From an uncultured Flavobacteriales bacterium (GTDB taxonomy: Bacteria > Bacteroidota > Bacteroidia > Flavobacteriales_D > Sanyastnellaceae): a stretch of DNA of 64,000 bases. Below, piece by piece: positions 53,879 to 61,771 of this stretch (position 1 is the stretch's first letter; each line of letters starts with the position of its first letter). The notes under the pieces were generated by a model. It saw nothing but the letters and a program-made list of their open reading frames with translations. It had not been told where the DNA came from and ran no database searches. The DNA lies in contig CALJFZ010000015.1 of assembly GCA_938074325.1 (NCBI GenBank), forward strand, positions 97,087 through 161,086. The letters run 5' to 3'. The position numbers and the translations under genes were made by a program.

Positions 53879-55282
53879 ATGGGCAAGGAGTGGACAGCGC
53901 AAGATTTAGCGGAATTTGCAGGCCGAGACTGGAAGGTTGAAGACGCCAATGCCCAAGTCACACAGCTCAAGTCGGGAGGAGGAGCAGTCAATATAGACCG
54001 TCCCTGTACTGCAGGAGATGGAATTTTCGTGTTGACGCAGGAAGACCGCGCAGCGGCGGAGGCTGCGGGCGCTAACCTGCTGCATCAAGCAACCACATGT
54101 TCGAACTTCATTCCAGCCTCAGGAGCTGCCTCGAGGATGTTTGCTGGCTTGCGCGGCGAACTAGCCGGGGCCGTGCGCGAGGAACTTGAAAAGCGCATTA
54201 CGGAATTTCCTTTTTGGAGTGATTGCCAACGGCAGGCATTGAAGGCGGTTGCCCCGAGCGACCGTGTGAACGACGGAGTGAGTTGGATGTTGGATCCCGA
54301 CTCCGGCTGGAGTCACTTGCCCAAGGGACTGATTCCATTCCATCGTTATGCCGACGGGTCGTCCCAATCCTCTTTTGAAGAGCATATTACCGAGTGGATG
54401 AAGATGGCCGGAAATGCGCCCATCCATTTCACCATTCCGGTAGCGCACACGCACCGGATTGAACAATTATGGGTAGGTATGGGCCAGATCAGTACTTCGA
54501 TTCAGATGCCCGAAACGGATACGTTGGCGTGGGACATTGAAGCCCATGACGTTGCCCGCAACACCGATGGTTCATTGTTGTTCCGTCCAGGGGGGCATGG
54601 ATCGTTGTTGCACAACCTCAATGCATTGCCTGGCGCTTTCATCACCATTCGAAACGTCGATAACGTGGTTCCAAAGCACAGAATGGAATTTCGGAATCAA
54701 GAGCAGCGGATTCTCATCGGCCATTGCGCTCGTCTCGCAGGAGAACGAGATGCTCTGCTCGACCGTGCGGACGTCAACTCTGAGCATTGGAAGGCGGAGG
54801 CGAAAGATTGGTTGTCGTTGTTTAATGAAGATGCAAAGGACATAGCGGATCCCGCTGAACTCATGCGTGAATTGGATCGGCCTCTCCGCGTGGCTGGGAT
54901 GGTCTTGAATTCGGGCGCTCCCGGGGGAGGCCCTTTTTGGATCCGTCAGGCAGATGGGCGCAGCACTCCGAGCATCGTGGAGGGGTCGGAACTGCCGGAA
55001 GGCGGCCTGTCCGGAGGAACCCACTTCAACCCAGTGGATTTGGTCTGCAACGTCCAACGTTCAGATGGGTACCGCTACCCCTTGATGGACTTCGCTCAGC
55101 GCGATCGTTTCTACACCGGAACAAAAGATTGGAATGGGCGGAAGGTGCGCATCGTTGAGCGGCCTGGCTTGTGGAACGGAGGCATGGATGGCTGGCTCAC
55201 ATGCTTTGTCGAAGTGCCTGCTGAAACCTTTGCGCCGGTCAAAACGGTCATGGACTTGCTCGATTCCGAACGGATGCCTTGA
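53879..55282 (+). CDS. DUF4301 family protein
   Basis: A 467-residue protein of the Bacteroidota family DUF4301. The family opening SNFIPASGAASRMFAGL resembles a nucleotidyltransferase 'GGxGxR' loop, and GLIPFHRYADGSSQSSFEEH, VDNVVPKHRMEF and GGTHFNPVDLVCN are conserved. A sugar-nucleotide or nucleotidyltransferase role is only suggested by the fold. Neighbours give no clear hint. The last residues lie close to a terminator shared with the convergent type A sorted protein gene. Confidence 0.85.
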   Translation: MGKEWTAQDLAEFAGRDWKVEDANAQVTQLKSGGGAVNIDRPCTAGDGIFVLTQEDRAAAEAAGANLLHQATTCSNFIPASGAASRMFAGLRGELAGAVREELEKRITEFPFWSDCQRQALKAVAPSDRVNDGVSWMLDPDSGWSHLPKGLIPFHRYADGSSQSSFEEHITEWMKMAGNAPIHFTIPVAHTHRIEQLWVGMGQISTSIQMPETDTLAWDIEAHDVARNTDGSLLFRPGGHGSLLHNLNALPGAFITIRNVDNVVPKHRMEFRNQEQRILIGHCARLAGERDALLDRADVNSEHWKAEAKDWLSLFNEDAKDIADPAELMRELDRPLRVAGMVLNSGAPGGGPFWIRQADGRSTPSIVEGSELPEGGLSGGTHFNPVDLVCNVQRSDGYRYPLMDFAQRDRFYTGTKDWNGRKVRIVERPGLWNGGMDGWLTCFVEVPAETFAPVKTVMDLLDSERMP

Positions 55283-55292
55283 ATTATTCGGC

Positions 55293-55325
55293 ATAAAAAA
55301 AGGCCGCCCGAAGGCGACCCTTTTT
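55293..55325. terminator. Terminator between DUF4301 and the type A sorted protein
   Basis: The stem GGCCGCC / GGCGACC with a CGAA loop is flanked by seven A on the left and five T on the right. On the minus strand the stem pairs fully (one G-U), so it mainly serves the sorted-protein gene. Confidence 0.75.
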
Positions 55326-55350
55326 GAACACAAAACGAATATTGATTTGA

Positions 55351-56208
55351 TTATTGCTTCATCAACGTCTGGTTATATACTCGGTTGTCGTTGAGGATTC
55401 GGAGCGCGTAGGCACCGGGTCGCAAGTTGTAAGCTGGGATGAGCTTCACGTTTTGTCCTTCGAGTGGGTTCATGCGAACCTCGCGGTGCAAAACGTTGCC
55501 TGACAAGTCTGTCAACATCACGATGGTTTGTCCTTTGAACTCGCGCTTGAAAGTCACATTCACTTCATCCACAAACGGATTTGGGTATACGGCGAAGGTG
55601 TTTTGGAATTCCGTTGCGCGGTCTTCGATGATGTTGTTTTCGTAAGGGTAACGGTCAGATGTGTTGGCTTCTGGACGCTCGATCTCGTGGCGCATGCCAA
55701 CTGCCGTTGAAATGTGGCCGTCCAACTTCCAGCCGTTCAAGTGCAACGTGTTGTCAGAAGTCTCACCGTATTGGCCTTCGATCACGAGGTTGGTGTTGAT
55801 GGCCTTGAGCTTCAAGAAGTAAACGGTTCCGGCGTCAACTTTGGTTTGGAGTTTGAAAGAAACTACACCGCCAAAACCTTCTTTGATGGCAAGTTTGTGG
55901 CCTTCCAATTCCTGACCTCGGCTGTCTGTGATTTCAGCAGAAATGGTTCCGTCGTTGCTCGTTTGTTTGACGATGACATAAGCCTTCTCAACGACTCCTT
56001 GCTCGCAAGCAACAAATGACTGGGTGGCAATGTCGCCGTCGTTCAACAGGAGCACCTGGTTGCCACGTTGTTCCTTCGCAACACAATCGTGGTTGAGGTT
56101 GTCCAATGGACCTGTCGTTGAAGACAAGTTAGAAGACTGCGCTTGAACAGAAACAGCACCGATCAAAAGGGCGGCGGCTGTGAGGATGTAAAACTTTTGA
56201 AGTTTCAT
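55351..56208 (-). CDS. Secreted protein with type A (type IX) sorting domain
   Basis: A 285-residue exported protein. The signal peptide ends at VSVQAQ. An N-terminal beta-sandwich (about 25-180) of unknown type holds LNHDCVAKEQRGNQVLLLND and VSFKLQTKVDAGTVYFLKL. The C-terminal 80 residues form a type A CTD: FAVYPNPFVDEVNVTF, LTDLSGNVLHREVR, YNLRPGAYALRILNDNRVYN. It is cargo for the PorU/PorV system encoded about 30 kb to the left. Function is unknown. Confidence 0.88.
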   Translation of the reverse strand: MKLQKFYILTAAALLIGAVSVQAQSSNLSSTTGPLDNLNHDCVAKEQRGNQVLLLNDGDIATQSFVACEQGVVEKAYVIVKQTSNDGTISAEITDSRGQELEGHKLAIKEGFGGVVSFKLQTKVDAGTVYFLKLKAINTNLVIEGQYGETSDNTLHLNGWKLDGHISTAVGMRHEIERPEANTSDRYPYENNIIEDRATEFQNTFAVYPNPFVDEVNVTFKREFKGQTIVMLTDLSGNVLHREVRMNPLEGQNVKLIPAYNLRPGAYALRILNDNRVYNQTLMKQ

Positions 56209-56323
56209 GATATGATGGTATTTGAATTTCGAAGATTGAGTTTCGAGATTCTCTTACGCCATCAACTCATCAAAGGTTACGATTTCCAGGAAAATGGTTC
56301 GTAACTATCTGTTATTCAGATAA

Positions 56324-56959
56324 TTAATTCTTTACATCAATGGTGGTGTCCGGTGCGATGAAGTCTTCTATTCTATCGTTGGAACACACAATGAGGGTGG
56401 TTTTTCCCTTGAGGCCTTTCAATGCCTTGCGGTACCACAGCTTGCCGGACTCATCCAAGTTGGCGCAGGGTTCATCCAATACAAGGATGCCTGTCTGGCA
56501 TGCCATGGATAGGGCCAATTTGACCCGTTGTTGCATGCCTGAGCTGAGCGATTGATAGGCTTGGTTCAGGTGAGATTCCATTCCTGCATCTACCAACAGT
56601 TGCAAAGGATCGTCCTGCCATGTGCGAAACTGACCTTGAAAGGTGACGAGTTCTCGGGGACTTAATACAGGGTGCAAGGCCGTGGCTGGACTGACGCGTT
56701 GAGCGCTGTGGCATACTTGCTCTCCGTCGATGGAGTCCTCCTTCGTGGACCAGCGGATGGATCCTGCTGAAGGGGAGAGTTCGCCGGAAATGATTCGGCC
56801 AAGTGTCGACTTCCCACTTCCGTTTGCTCCGCGGATGAGGCACTCAGTGGCGGGTAGAATGTTGCTGGTAATCGGAGCGAATACTTCCTTGTCTTGAAAG
56901 GCATGAGCGACGGCCTCCAAGTCGACTCCCAATGCACCGTGATTCTCCAGCGCCTTCAT
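56324..56959 (-). CDS. ABC transporter ATP-binding protein (CcmA-like), orphan
   Basis: A 211-residue ABC ATPase: Walker A IRGANGSGKSTLG, signature LSSGMQQRVKLALSM, Walker B GILVLDEPCANLD. The switch His in its usual place is replaced (TTLIVCSNDRIED has Asn-Asp), a departure from most family members. The signature LSSGMQQRVKLA recalls CcmA-type heme exporters, but no permease or cytochrome maturation gene is beside it. It is the last gene of the lpxD / lpxC-fabZ / lpxA run, 5 bases after lpxA. Confidence 0.82.
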   Translation of the reverse strand: MKALENHGALGVDLEAVAHAFQDKEVFAPITSNILPATECLIRGANGSGKSTLGRIISGELSPSAGSIRWSTKEDSIDGEQVCHSAQRVSPATALHPVLSPRELVTFQGQFRTWQDDPLQLLVDAGMESHLNQAYQSLSSGMQQRVKLALSMACQTGILVLDEPCANLDESGKLWYRKALKGLKGKTTLIVCSNDRIEDFIAPDTTIDVKN

Positions 56960-56964
56960 GGCTC

Positions 56965-57759
56965 TTAGAAAGGACCTCGGATGATGCCTTTGTCAGAAGC
57001 TTGGATGAACGAAAGGATGGTTTCCTTTTCCGACGACTGGGGAAGTTCGGTTTGCGCAATGCGCAGTGCTTGTGACAGGTTGGTGTTTTGCACGTAAAGG
57101 GTGCGGTAGATGTCCTCGATGTTGATGATTTGATCGTTGTCAAATCCACGTCGACGTAAGCCGATGCTGTTCACACCGATGAAGGACAAGGGCTCGCGTG
57201 CTGCTTTGATGAAGGGAGGAATGTTCTTTCGCACCATGGAGCCGCCAGCAACGAATGCATGTTGGCCGATGGTTACGAATTGTTGAACGCCGACCATGCC
57301 CTCAATGATGGCCCAATCTTCAATGGTCACGTGGCCTGCAATGTTTCCGGAATTCGCGATGATGACGTGGTTACCTATGGCCACATCGTGAGCCAAATGG
57401 CAGTAAGCCATCAGCAAGCAGTCGGATCCTACTTTCGTCACCATCCGATCTGCCGTTCCCCGATTGATGGTCACGCATTCTCGGATGACCGTGCGGTCGC
57501 CGATTTCAACCGTGGAGGATTCCCCGTCAAATTTGAGGTCTTGTGGCACTGCCCCAACAACTGCTCCAGAAAATACTTTGCAGCTGTTTCCAATGGTGGT
57601 ATTCCTGTGGATGATGGCATGGGGACCAATCCAGGCATTTGCTCCAATGGTCACATTTCCTTCAATGAAAGCAAACGGTTCGACGACGGTTCCCGCTCCA
57701 ATCTTGGCGTCGGGTGACACATACGCCAGCGGAGAAATCTGTGCTTCAGGTGATTGCAT
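56965..57759 (-). CDS. lpxA: Acyl-ACP--UDP-N-acetylglucosamine O-acyltransferase
   Basis: LpxA starts lipid A synthesis by adding a 3-hydroxyacyl chain to UDP-GlcNAc. The 264-residue protein is a left-handed beta-helix of hexapeptide repeats with the catalytic His in CHLAHDVAIGNHV. The family end IRGPF and NSIGLRRRGFDNDQI are present. It lies 23 bases after the lpxC-fabZ gene. Confidence 0.96.
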   Translation of the reverse strand: MQSPEAQISPLAYVSPDAKIGAGTVVEPFAFIEGNVTIGANAWIGPHAIIHRNTTIGNSCKVFSGAVVGAVPQDLKFDGESSTVEIGDRTVIRECVTINRGTADRMVTKVGSDCLLMAYCHLAHDVAIGNHVIIANSGNIAGHVTIEDWAIIEGMVGVQQFVTIGQHAFVAGGSMVRKNIPPFIKAAREPLSFIGVNSIGLRRRGFDNDQIINIEDIYRTLYVQNTNLSQALRIAQTELPQSSEKETILSFIQASDKGIIRGPF

Positions 57760-57765
57760 GGAGAG

Positions 57766-57773
57766 CGAAGATA
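57766..57773 (-). promoter_or_regulatory. -7-like element TATCTTCG next to the lpxA start
   Basis: On minus, TATCTTCG ends 6 bases before the lpxA ATG, inside the 23-base gap after lpxC-fabZ. It may give lpxA its own transcript within the operon. Confidence 0.4.
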
Positions 57774-57782
57774 CTGTGCTTC

Positions 57783-59186
57783 TTATCGGTCCTTGACAAT
57801 CTGGGCGAGCATCTCTGCTTCCGATACCAAATTGCCTTGCACGTATCCTCGGCCTTTCATGTTGACCAACCCTCGGCGAATGGGGGACATGAGCTCCAAA
57901 TGAAAGACGATGGTGTCTCCTGGTATGACCTTTTGCTTGAACTTGACGTTATCAATTTTCATGAAATACGTCGTGTAATTCTCGGGGTCTTCCACCGTTT
58001 GGAGTGCGAAAATTCCGCCAACTTGGGCCATCGCCTCCACTTGTAGAACTCCCGGCATCACTGGGTTGCCCGGGAAGTGACCTTGGAAGAATGGTTCATT
58101 CACGGTCACGTTTTTACAGCCCACAATGCTGGTGTCATCTACCTCGAAAATTTTGTCCACCAAGAGGAAGGGATAGCGATGTGGCAACATCCCGGCGATT
58201 TGGTTGATGTCAAAAAGCGAAGGACGGTTGGTGTCCAAGTTGGGTTTACCGAGTTCTTCTTTCATCTTTTTCTTCAAGATTTTGGCAAATGAAACATTGC
58301 CGGCGTGGCCTGGCCTTGCGGCCAAAATGTGGGCTTGGATGAATCTTCCCGTAAGCGCCAAGTCTCCCATGATATCGAGGAGTTTGTGGCGCGCTGGTTC
58401 GTTTTGATAGCGAAGAGGCGAGGTGTTGAGTACTCCGGGCACATCGGCTTGAGCATGCAGACTTTCCTTGCCAACGAGTTCGGCAATTTCCTGCAGTTCG
58501 GTCTCTTCATAAGGACGTTCGATCAGGACGACCGCATTATTCAGGTCACCGCCTTTGATCAATCCTGCTTGGGCGAGGGCCTTAACTTCCTTGAGGAACA
58601 CGAAAGTCCTGCAGTTTGCAATGTCCCCTTTGAAGTCTGCTAATTTGTGCATGCTAGCATGCTGGGTGCCTAGCACTGGACTCCGGTAATCGACCATCAC
58701 GGTCAACCGGAATTCATCTGCGGGTTCAGGGACGGCGAGCATCTCAACGTCCTTTTCCTTGTCTTCGTAGGCCACATTTCTACGGAGCTTGTAGTAGATG
58801 CGCTGAGCGTCCTGGTCTTCATACCCTGCTCCATCAAATGCATCGACAAAGGCTTGTGCGCTGCCGTCCATGATGGGGATTTCTGGTCCCGTGAGTTGGA
58901 TCAACGCGTTGTCCACTTCACAACCGTACAGAGCGGCCAAAACATGTTCCGTGGTGTGAACTTGGGCGCCGTTCTGCTCGAGTGTTGTTCCGCGCTGGGT
59001 GCTGACCACTAAGTCGCAATCGGCGTCGATGGTTGGCGCGTCTGGGAGATCGATTCGCTGAAATTTGTACCCGTGGTTTTCAGGGGCAGGGAGCACCGTC
59101 ATGACTGTGGACTCGCCTGTGTGGAGGCCGATTCCAGAGAATTCGACGGAGTGCTTAAGCGTTCGTTGCTGTACTGTTTTCGACAT
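57783..59186 (-). CDS. lpxC: Bifunctional UDP-3-O-acyl-N-acetylglucosamine deacetylase / 3-hydroxyacyl-ACP dehydratase
   Basis: A 467-residue fusion typical of Bacteroidota. The LpxC half (about 1-310) is the zinc deacetylase: HTTEHVLAALYG, GPEIPIMDGSAQAFVDAF, RHKLLDIMGDLALTG and ARPGHAGNVSFAK hold the metal and catalytic residues. The FabZ half (about 320-467) is the hot-dog dehydratase with MLPHRYPFLLVDKI, FFQGHFPGNPVMPG and LQVEAMAQVGG. The fusion joins lipid A synthesis and fatty-acid elongation. It sits between lpxD and lpxA. Confidence 0.96.
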   Translation of the reverse strand: MSKTVQQRTLKHSVEFSGIGLHTGESTVMTVLPAPENHGYKFQRIDLPDAPTIDADCDLVVSTQRGTTLEQNGAQVHTTEHVLAALYGCEVDNALIQLTGPEIPIMDGSAQAFVDAFDGAGYEDQDAQRIYYKLRRNVAYEDKEKDVEMLAVPEPADEFRLTVMVDYRSPVLGTQHASMHKLADFKGDIANCRTFVFLKEVKALAQAGLIKGGDLNNAVVLIERPYEETELQEIAELVGKESLHAQADVPGVLNTSPLRYQNEPARHKLLDIMGDLALTGRFIQAHILAARPGHAGNVSFAKILKKKMKEELGKPNLDTNRPSLFDINQIAGMLPHRYPFLLVDKIFEVDDTSIVGCKNVTVNEPFFQGHFPGNPVMPGVLQVEAMAQVGGIFALQTVEDPENYTTYFMKIDNVKFKQKVIPGDTIVFHLELMSPIRRGLVNMKGRGYVQGNLVSEAEMLAQIVKDR

Positions 59187-59191
59187 GCGCC

Positions 59192-60226
59192 TCAGGGCTG
59201 TTTCTGTTCCAATGCCTCAATGCGGTCCAAAACTAACGCTCGAATCAATTTGCGCAATGCAATTTGCTGTGATTGGTATGCTTTAATGGGTTGCGCCGGA
59301 GTACCCTGCCAGATTGAATGGGGTTCCGTGATGCTCTTGGTCACACCGGATTGTGCAGCAATTTTGACACCGTCAGCCACTGCAATGTGGCCAGCAAATC
59401 CCACTTGCCCACCTATCATGCAGTTTGCACCGATGGTACTGCTGCCAGCGATTCCGGTCTGGGCTGCGATGACAGTGTTCGCTCCAATTCGGACGTTGTG
59501 GGCCACTTGGATCTGGTTGTCAAGCTTAACACCGTCCTCGATTACAGTTGAGCCCAGGGTTGCCCGGTCGATGGTGGTTGCTGCACCAATTTCACACCGA
59601 TTGCCGATGGTCACATTGCCCGTTTGCGGCACCTTGTTGTAGCTGCCCGAATTGTTCGGTGCGAAACCGAACCCGTCCGACCCAATGATTGCTCCGGCCT
59701 GTAGGATGCAGTCATCGCCAACTTGGCATTCATCCATCACGGCAGCGTTCCGGTGGATGGTGCAGCCATTGCCTACGGTAGCACCTCGTCCGATGCTGAC
59801 ATGGCTGTGAATTTGGCAGTCATTTCCCAATGAAGCGTCTGCCTCAACAACCGCGAAAGGTCCAATGTAGCAGTTCTTGCCAATCTTCGCCGTCGGATGG
59901 ATGGCTGCATGGCTTGAAATCTCTGCGGGGTACGCCTTGGATTCAGCGGCCCATTGTAAAATGCCTGCGAATGCAGCATAGGGGTCGGCTACTCGGATAA
60001 GGGTCAATGCTTCGGGCAGGTCCTGGATGGCCGTGAAGTCCCGAGAAACCAGAGCTGCGCTCGCACCAGTGGTATAAATGTGCGGCTCGTATTCGGCGTT
60101 GGCGAGGAACGTTAAACTGCCTGCATTGGCGTCTTCGATTTTAGCAATCCGATTCAGTAGGACGGTAGCGTCGCCTTCAACGGTGCCTCCAATGCGTTCG
60201 GCCAAGGCCGTGGCAGTAACTTCCAT
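59192..60226 (-). CDS. lpxD: UDP-3-O-(3-hydroxyacyl)glucosamine N-acyltransferase
   Basis: LpxD N-acylates the LpxC product in lipid A synthesis. The 344-residue protein has the N-terminal uridine-binding domain ([19 protein letters not shown]). A long left-handed beta-helix follows, with [13 protein letters not shown] and [15 protein letters not shown], the latter carrying the catalytic His region. It precedes lpxC-fabZ by 5 bases and follows aroB by 27 bases. Confidence 0.95.
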   Translation of the reverse strand: MEVTATALAERIGGTVEGDATVLLNRIAKIEDANAGSLTFLANAEYEPHIYTTGASAALVSRDFTAIQDLPEALTLIRVADPYAAFAGILQWAAESKAYPAEISSHAAIHPTAKIGKNCYIGPFAVVEADASLGNDCQIHSHVSIGRGATVGNGCTIHRNAAVMDECQVGDDCILQAGAIIGSDGFGFAPNNSGSYNKVPQTGNVTIGNRCEIGAATTIDRATLGSTVIEDGVKLDNQIQVAHNVRIGANTVIAAQTGIAGSSTIGANCMIGGQVGFAGHIAVADGVKIAAQSGVTKSITEPHSIWQGTPAQPIKAYQSQQIALRKLIRALVLDRIEALEQKQP

Positions 60227-60230
60227 GCTG

Positions 60231-60238
60231 TAAAATTA
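60231..60238 (-). promoter_or_regulatory. Weak -7-like element TAATTTTA next to the lpxD start
   Basis: On minus, TAATTTTA (last base A instead of G) ends 4 bases before the lpxD ATG, the same position as stronger elements elsewhere in the window. Confidence 0.25.
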
Positions 60239-60253
60239 AGGCAAGCAGCGAAT

Positions 60254-61342
60254 TTAGCGCGCGGAATCACGGTCAAATGCACTGGACCACGCCGTCTCAA
60301 ATTCTTCCCGGGTCATGGGGATGTTCCAATGGGCCTCACCAATTGCTTTCAACCCGACTTCCAACACGGCGTTTTGCGCGTTTTTCTTGTCTTTCTGCAT
60401 GTAAGACCAAGTGGCGTCAGCGTCAAAGTCCATTAACGTCTGGGCGACGAAGGATTCTGCCCCGTTGTTCAGCCATTGGCGAATAATGGATGCGGCACGG
60501 AGCATGATTTGTCCGTCAGTGGCCATGCGACTGGCGCTCCAATGAAGGGAAAACACAAGCCCCATTCCCACGGCAATTCCGTGTGGTAATTCTCTCTTCA
60601 ATGCAGCAGCACGGCTTTCCAATGCGTGTGCTAACGTGTGTCCGAAGTTGAGCGACTTACGTTCGCCCATCTCGTTTCCATCGCGGGATACAATTTGATT
60701 TTTGACCTGTGCGGCTTTATCAATCAAATTATGCATGGCTGATGGAGCCGGCGTACTGGCGAATTTGCTCATGTCCAACCACAAATCGGAATCTGCGATC
60801 AGTCCGTGTTTGGCCATTTCCATCCAGCCGTTCATCACTTCCAACGGGGGAAGGGTGTTGAGCGTTTGGAGATCGGTCAGGATTGCTGCGGGTTGGGTAA
60901 TCGTGCCAATGTAGTTTTTGAGTCCTTGAAAATTCACGCCATTTTTTCCGCCAATTCCGGCGTCAACAGCCGCTAGAAGGGTGGTGGGAATGCTCCAAGC
61001 TTTCATGCCGCGCTGAAAAATCGCCGCGACAAACAACCCGTAATCCAAAACAGTCCCCCCGCCAATGATCGCGATGGAATCGCTCCTTGTTGCCCCTCGC
61101 TCGCTCAGCCAACTCAGGGCCTGTTCGACAGCACCCAGTGATTTCAGTTGTTCGCCAGCATCCACCCACAAAGTGTCCCCGCCTCGGGATTGGGACCAAG
61201 CCTCGTCGTATGCTTCTTTGTCGCGGAAGAAATTATCAACAATGAACCATTTGGGGGGACTCTTCGCTGACCATGCCATCGTTTCTCCAAAGTGACCGTT
61301 TGGTCGAGATGAGGAGGAGATGATGTGTTCGGTATGAGGCAT
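60254..61342 (-). CDS. aroB: 3-dehydroquinate synthase
   Basis: AroB makes 3-dehydroquinate in the shikimate pathway. The 362-residue protein keeps the NAD and metal features: GGGTVLDYGLFVAAIFQRG, PTTLLAAVDAGIGGKNGVN, EMAKHGLI, and metal ligands in LNFGHTLAHALES and LPHGIAVGMGLVF. The ATG at 61342 is used because the longer frame runs into the tRNA-Phe region. Its N-terminus is longer than most. It heads a minus-strand run aroB-lpxD-lpxC/fabZ-lpxA-ABC ATPase. Confidence 0.93.
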   Translation of the reverse strand: MPHTEHIISSSSRPNGHFGETMAWSAKSPPKWFIVDNFFRDKEAYDEAWSQSRGGDTLWVDAGEQLKSLGAVEQALSWLSERGATRSDSIAIIGGGTVLDYGLFVAAIFQRGMKAWSIPTTLLAAVDAGIGGKNGVNFQGLKNYIGTITQPAAILTDLQTLNTLPPLEVMNGWMEMAKHGLIADSDLWLDMSKFASTPAPSAMHNLIDKAAQVKNQIVSRDGNEMGERKSLNFGHTLAHALESRAAALKRELPHGIAVGMGLVFSLHWSASRMATDGQIMLRAASIIRQWLNNGAESFVAQTLMDFDADATWSYMQKDKKNAQNAVLEVGLKAIGEAHWNIPMTREEFETAWSSAFDRDSAR

Positions 61343-61365
61343 GGATTCGTTCGCTGTACTTAGGG

Positions 61366-61373
61366 CGAAATTA
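61366..61373 (-). promoter_or_regulatory. Candidate -7 element TAATTTCG for aroB and the lpx run
   Basis: On minus, TAATTTCG lies 23 bases before the aroB ATG; TTTG is 17 bases further upstream (61391-61394), overlapping the tail of the tRNA-Phe terminator. Confidence 0.35.
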
Positions 61374-61390
61374 CGCTCATTCGCAGAAAA

Positions 61391-61416
61391 CAAAAAAGCC
61401 AGCAAACGCTGGCTTT
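61391..61416 (-). terminator. Terminator downstream of tRNA-Phe
   Basis: On minus, stem AAGCCAGC / GCTGGCTT with a 4-base loop is followed by six T. It separates tRNA-Phe from aroB. Confidence 0.8.
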
Positions 61417-61420
61417 CCTG

Positions 61421-61493
61421 TGGTACTACCGGGATTCGAACCTGGGACACACGGATTTTCAATCCGTTGCTCTACCAACTGAGCTATAGTACC
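61421..61493 (-). tRNA. tRNA-Phe (anticodon GAA)
   Basis: On minus the cloverleaf has acceptor GGTACTA / TAGTACC, D arm TAGCTCAGTTGGTAGAGC, anticodon arm ACGGA-TTGAAAA-TCCGT with GAA, and T arm with GGTTCGAATCC. Discriminator is A and CCA is not encoded. Confidence 0.96.
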
Positions 61494-61505
61494 GTCGTGG
61501 GCCGG

Positions 61506-61537
61506 CAAAGATAGGGTATTTCTGATTACTCACGCAA
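61506..61537 (-). promoter_or_regulatory. Promoter for tRNA-Phe
   Basis: On minus, TATCTTTG (61506-61513) is a perfect -7 with TTG (61535-61537) 21 bases upstream. It ends 12 bases before the tRNA 5' end. Confidence 0.65.
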
Positions 61538-61676
61538 GAACGCACAAATAAAAATCCGAGTCTATTTGCAGAAAAAACAGCCGATTTATGCGCGTTGACG
61601 GTCGGTCGAAAGTTCGCTTGAATGCACTTGTGAGACGACTAATGTTAAGAAAATCAGGACGAAGCGCCTTGGGCTA

Positions 61677-61708
61677 TTTGCAATTTGGGCATGCTTCCGT
61701 TACATTCG
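61677..61708 (+). promoter_or_regulatory. Promoter for the right-edge Cys-repeat protein
   Basis: TTTG (61677-61680), a 20-base spacer and TACATTCG (61701-61708) fit the Bacteroidota -33/-7 arrangement. They lie 63 bases before the ATG at 61772. The rest of the gap after tRNA-Phe shows nothing else I can name. Confidence 0.5.
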
Positions 61709-61771
61709 CTTCGTGCGTGTACTTTATGTGCGCGCGCACCTGTTGTGTGAACCAAATCAAATCGCCACCTC

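Noticed and set aside
56290..56323. Small hairpin (ATCTG / CAGAT) after the CcmA-like ATPase gene as terminator
   Set aside because: The stem is short and AT-rich and no T-run follows on the minus strand, so support is too weak.
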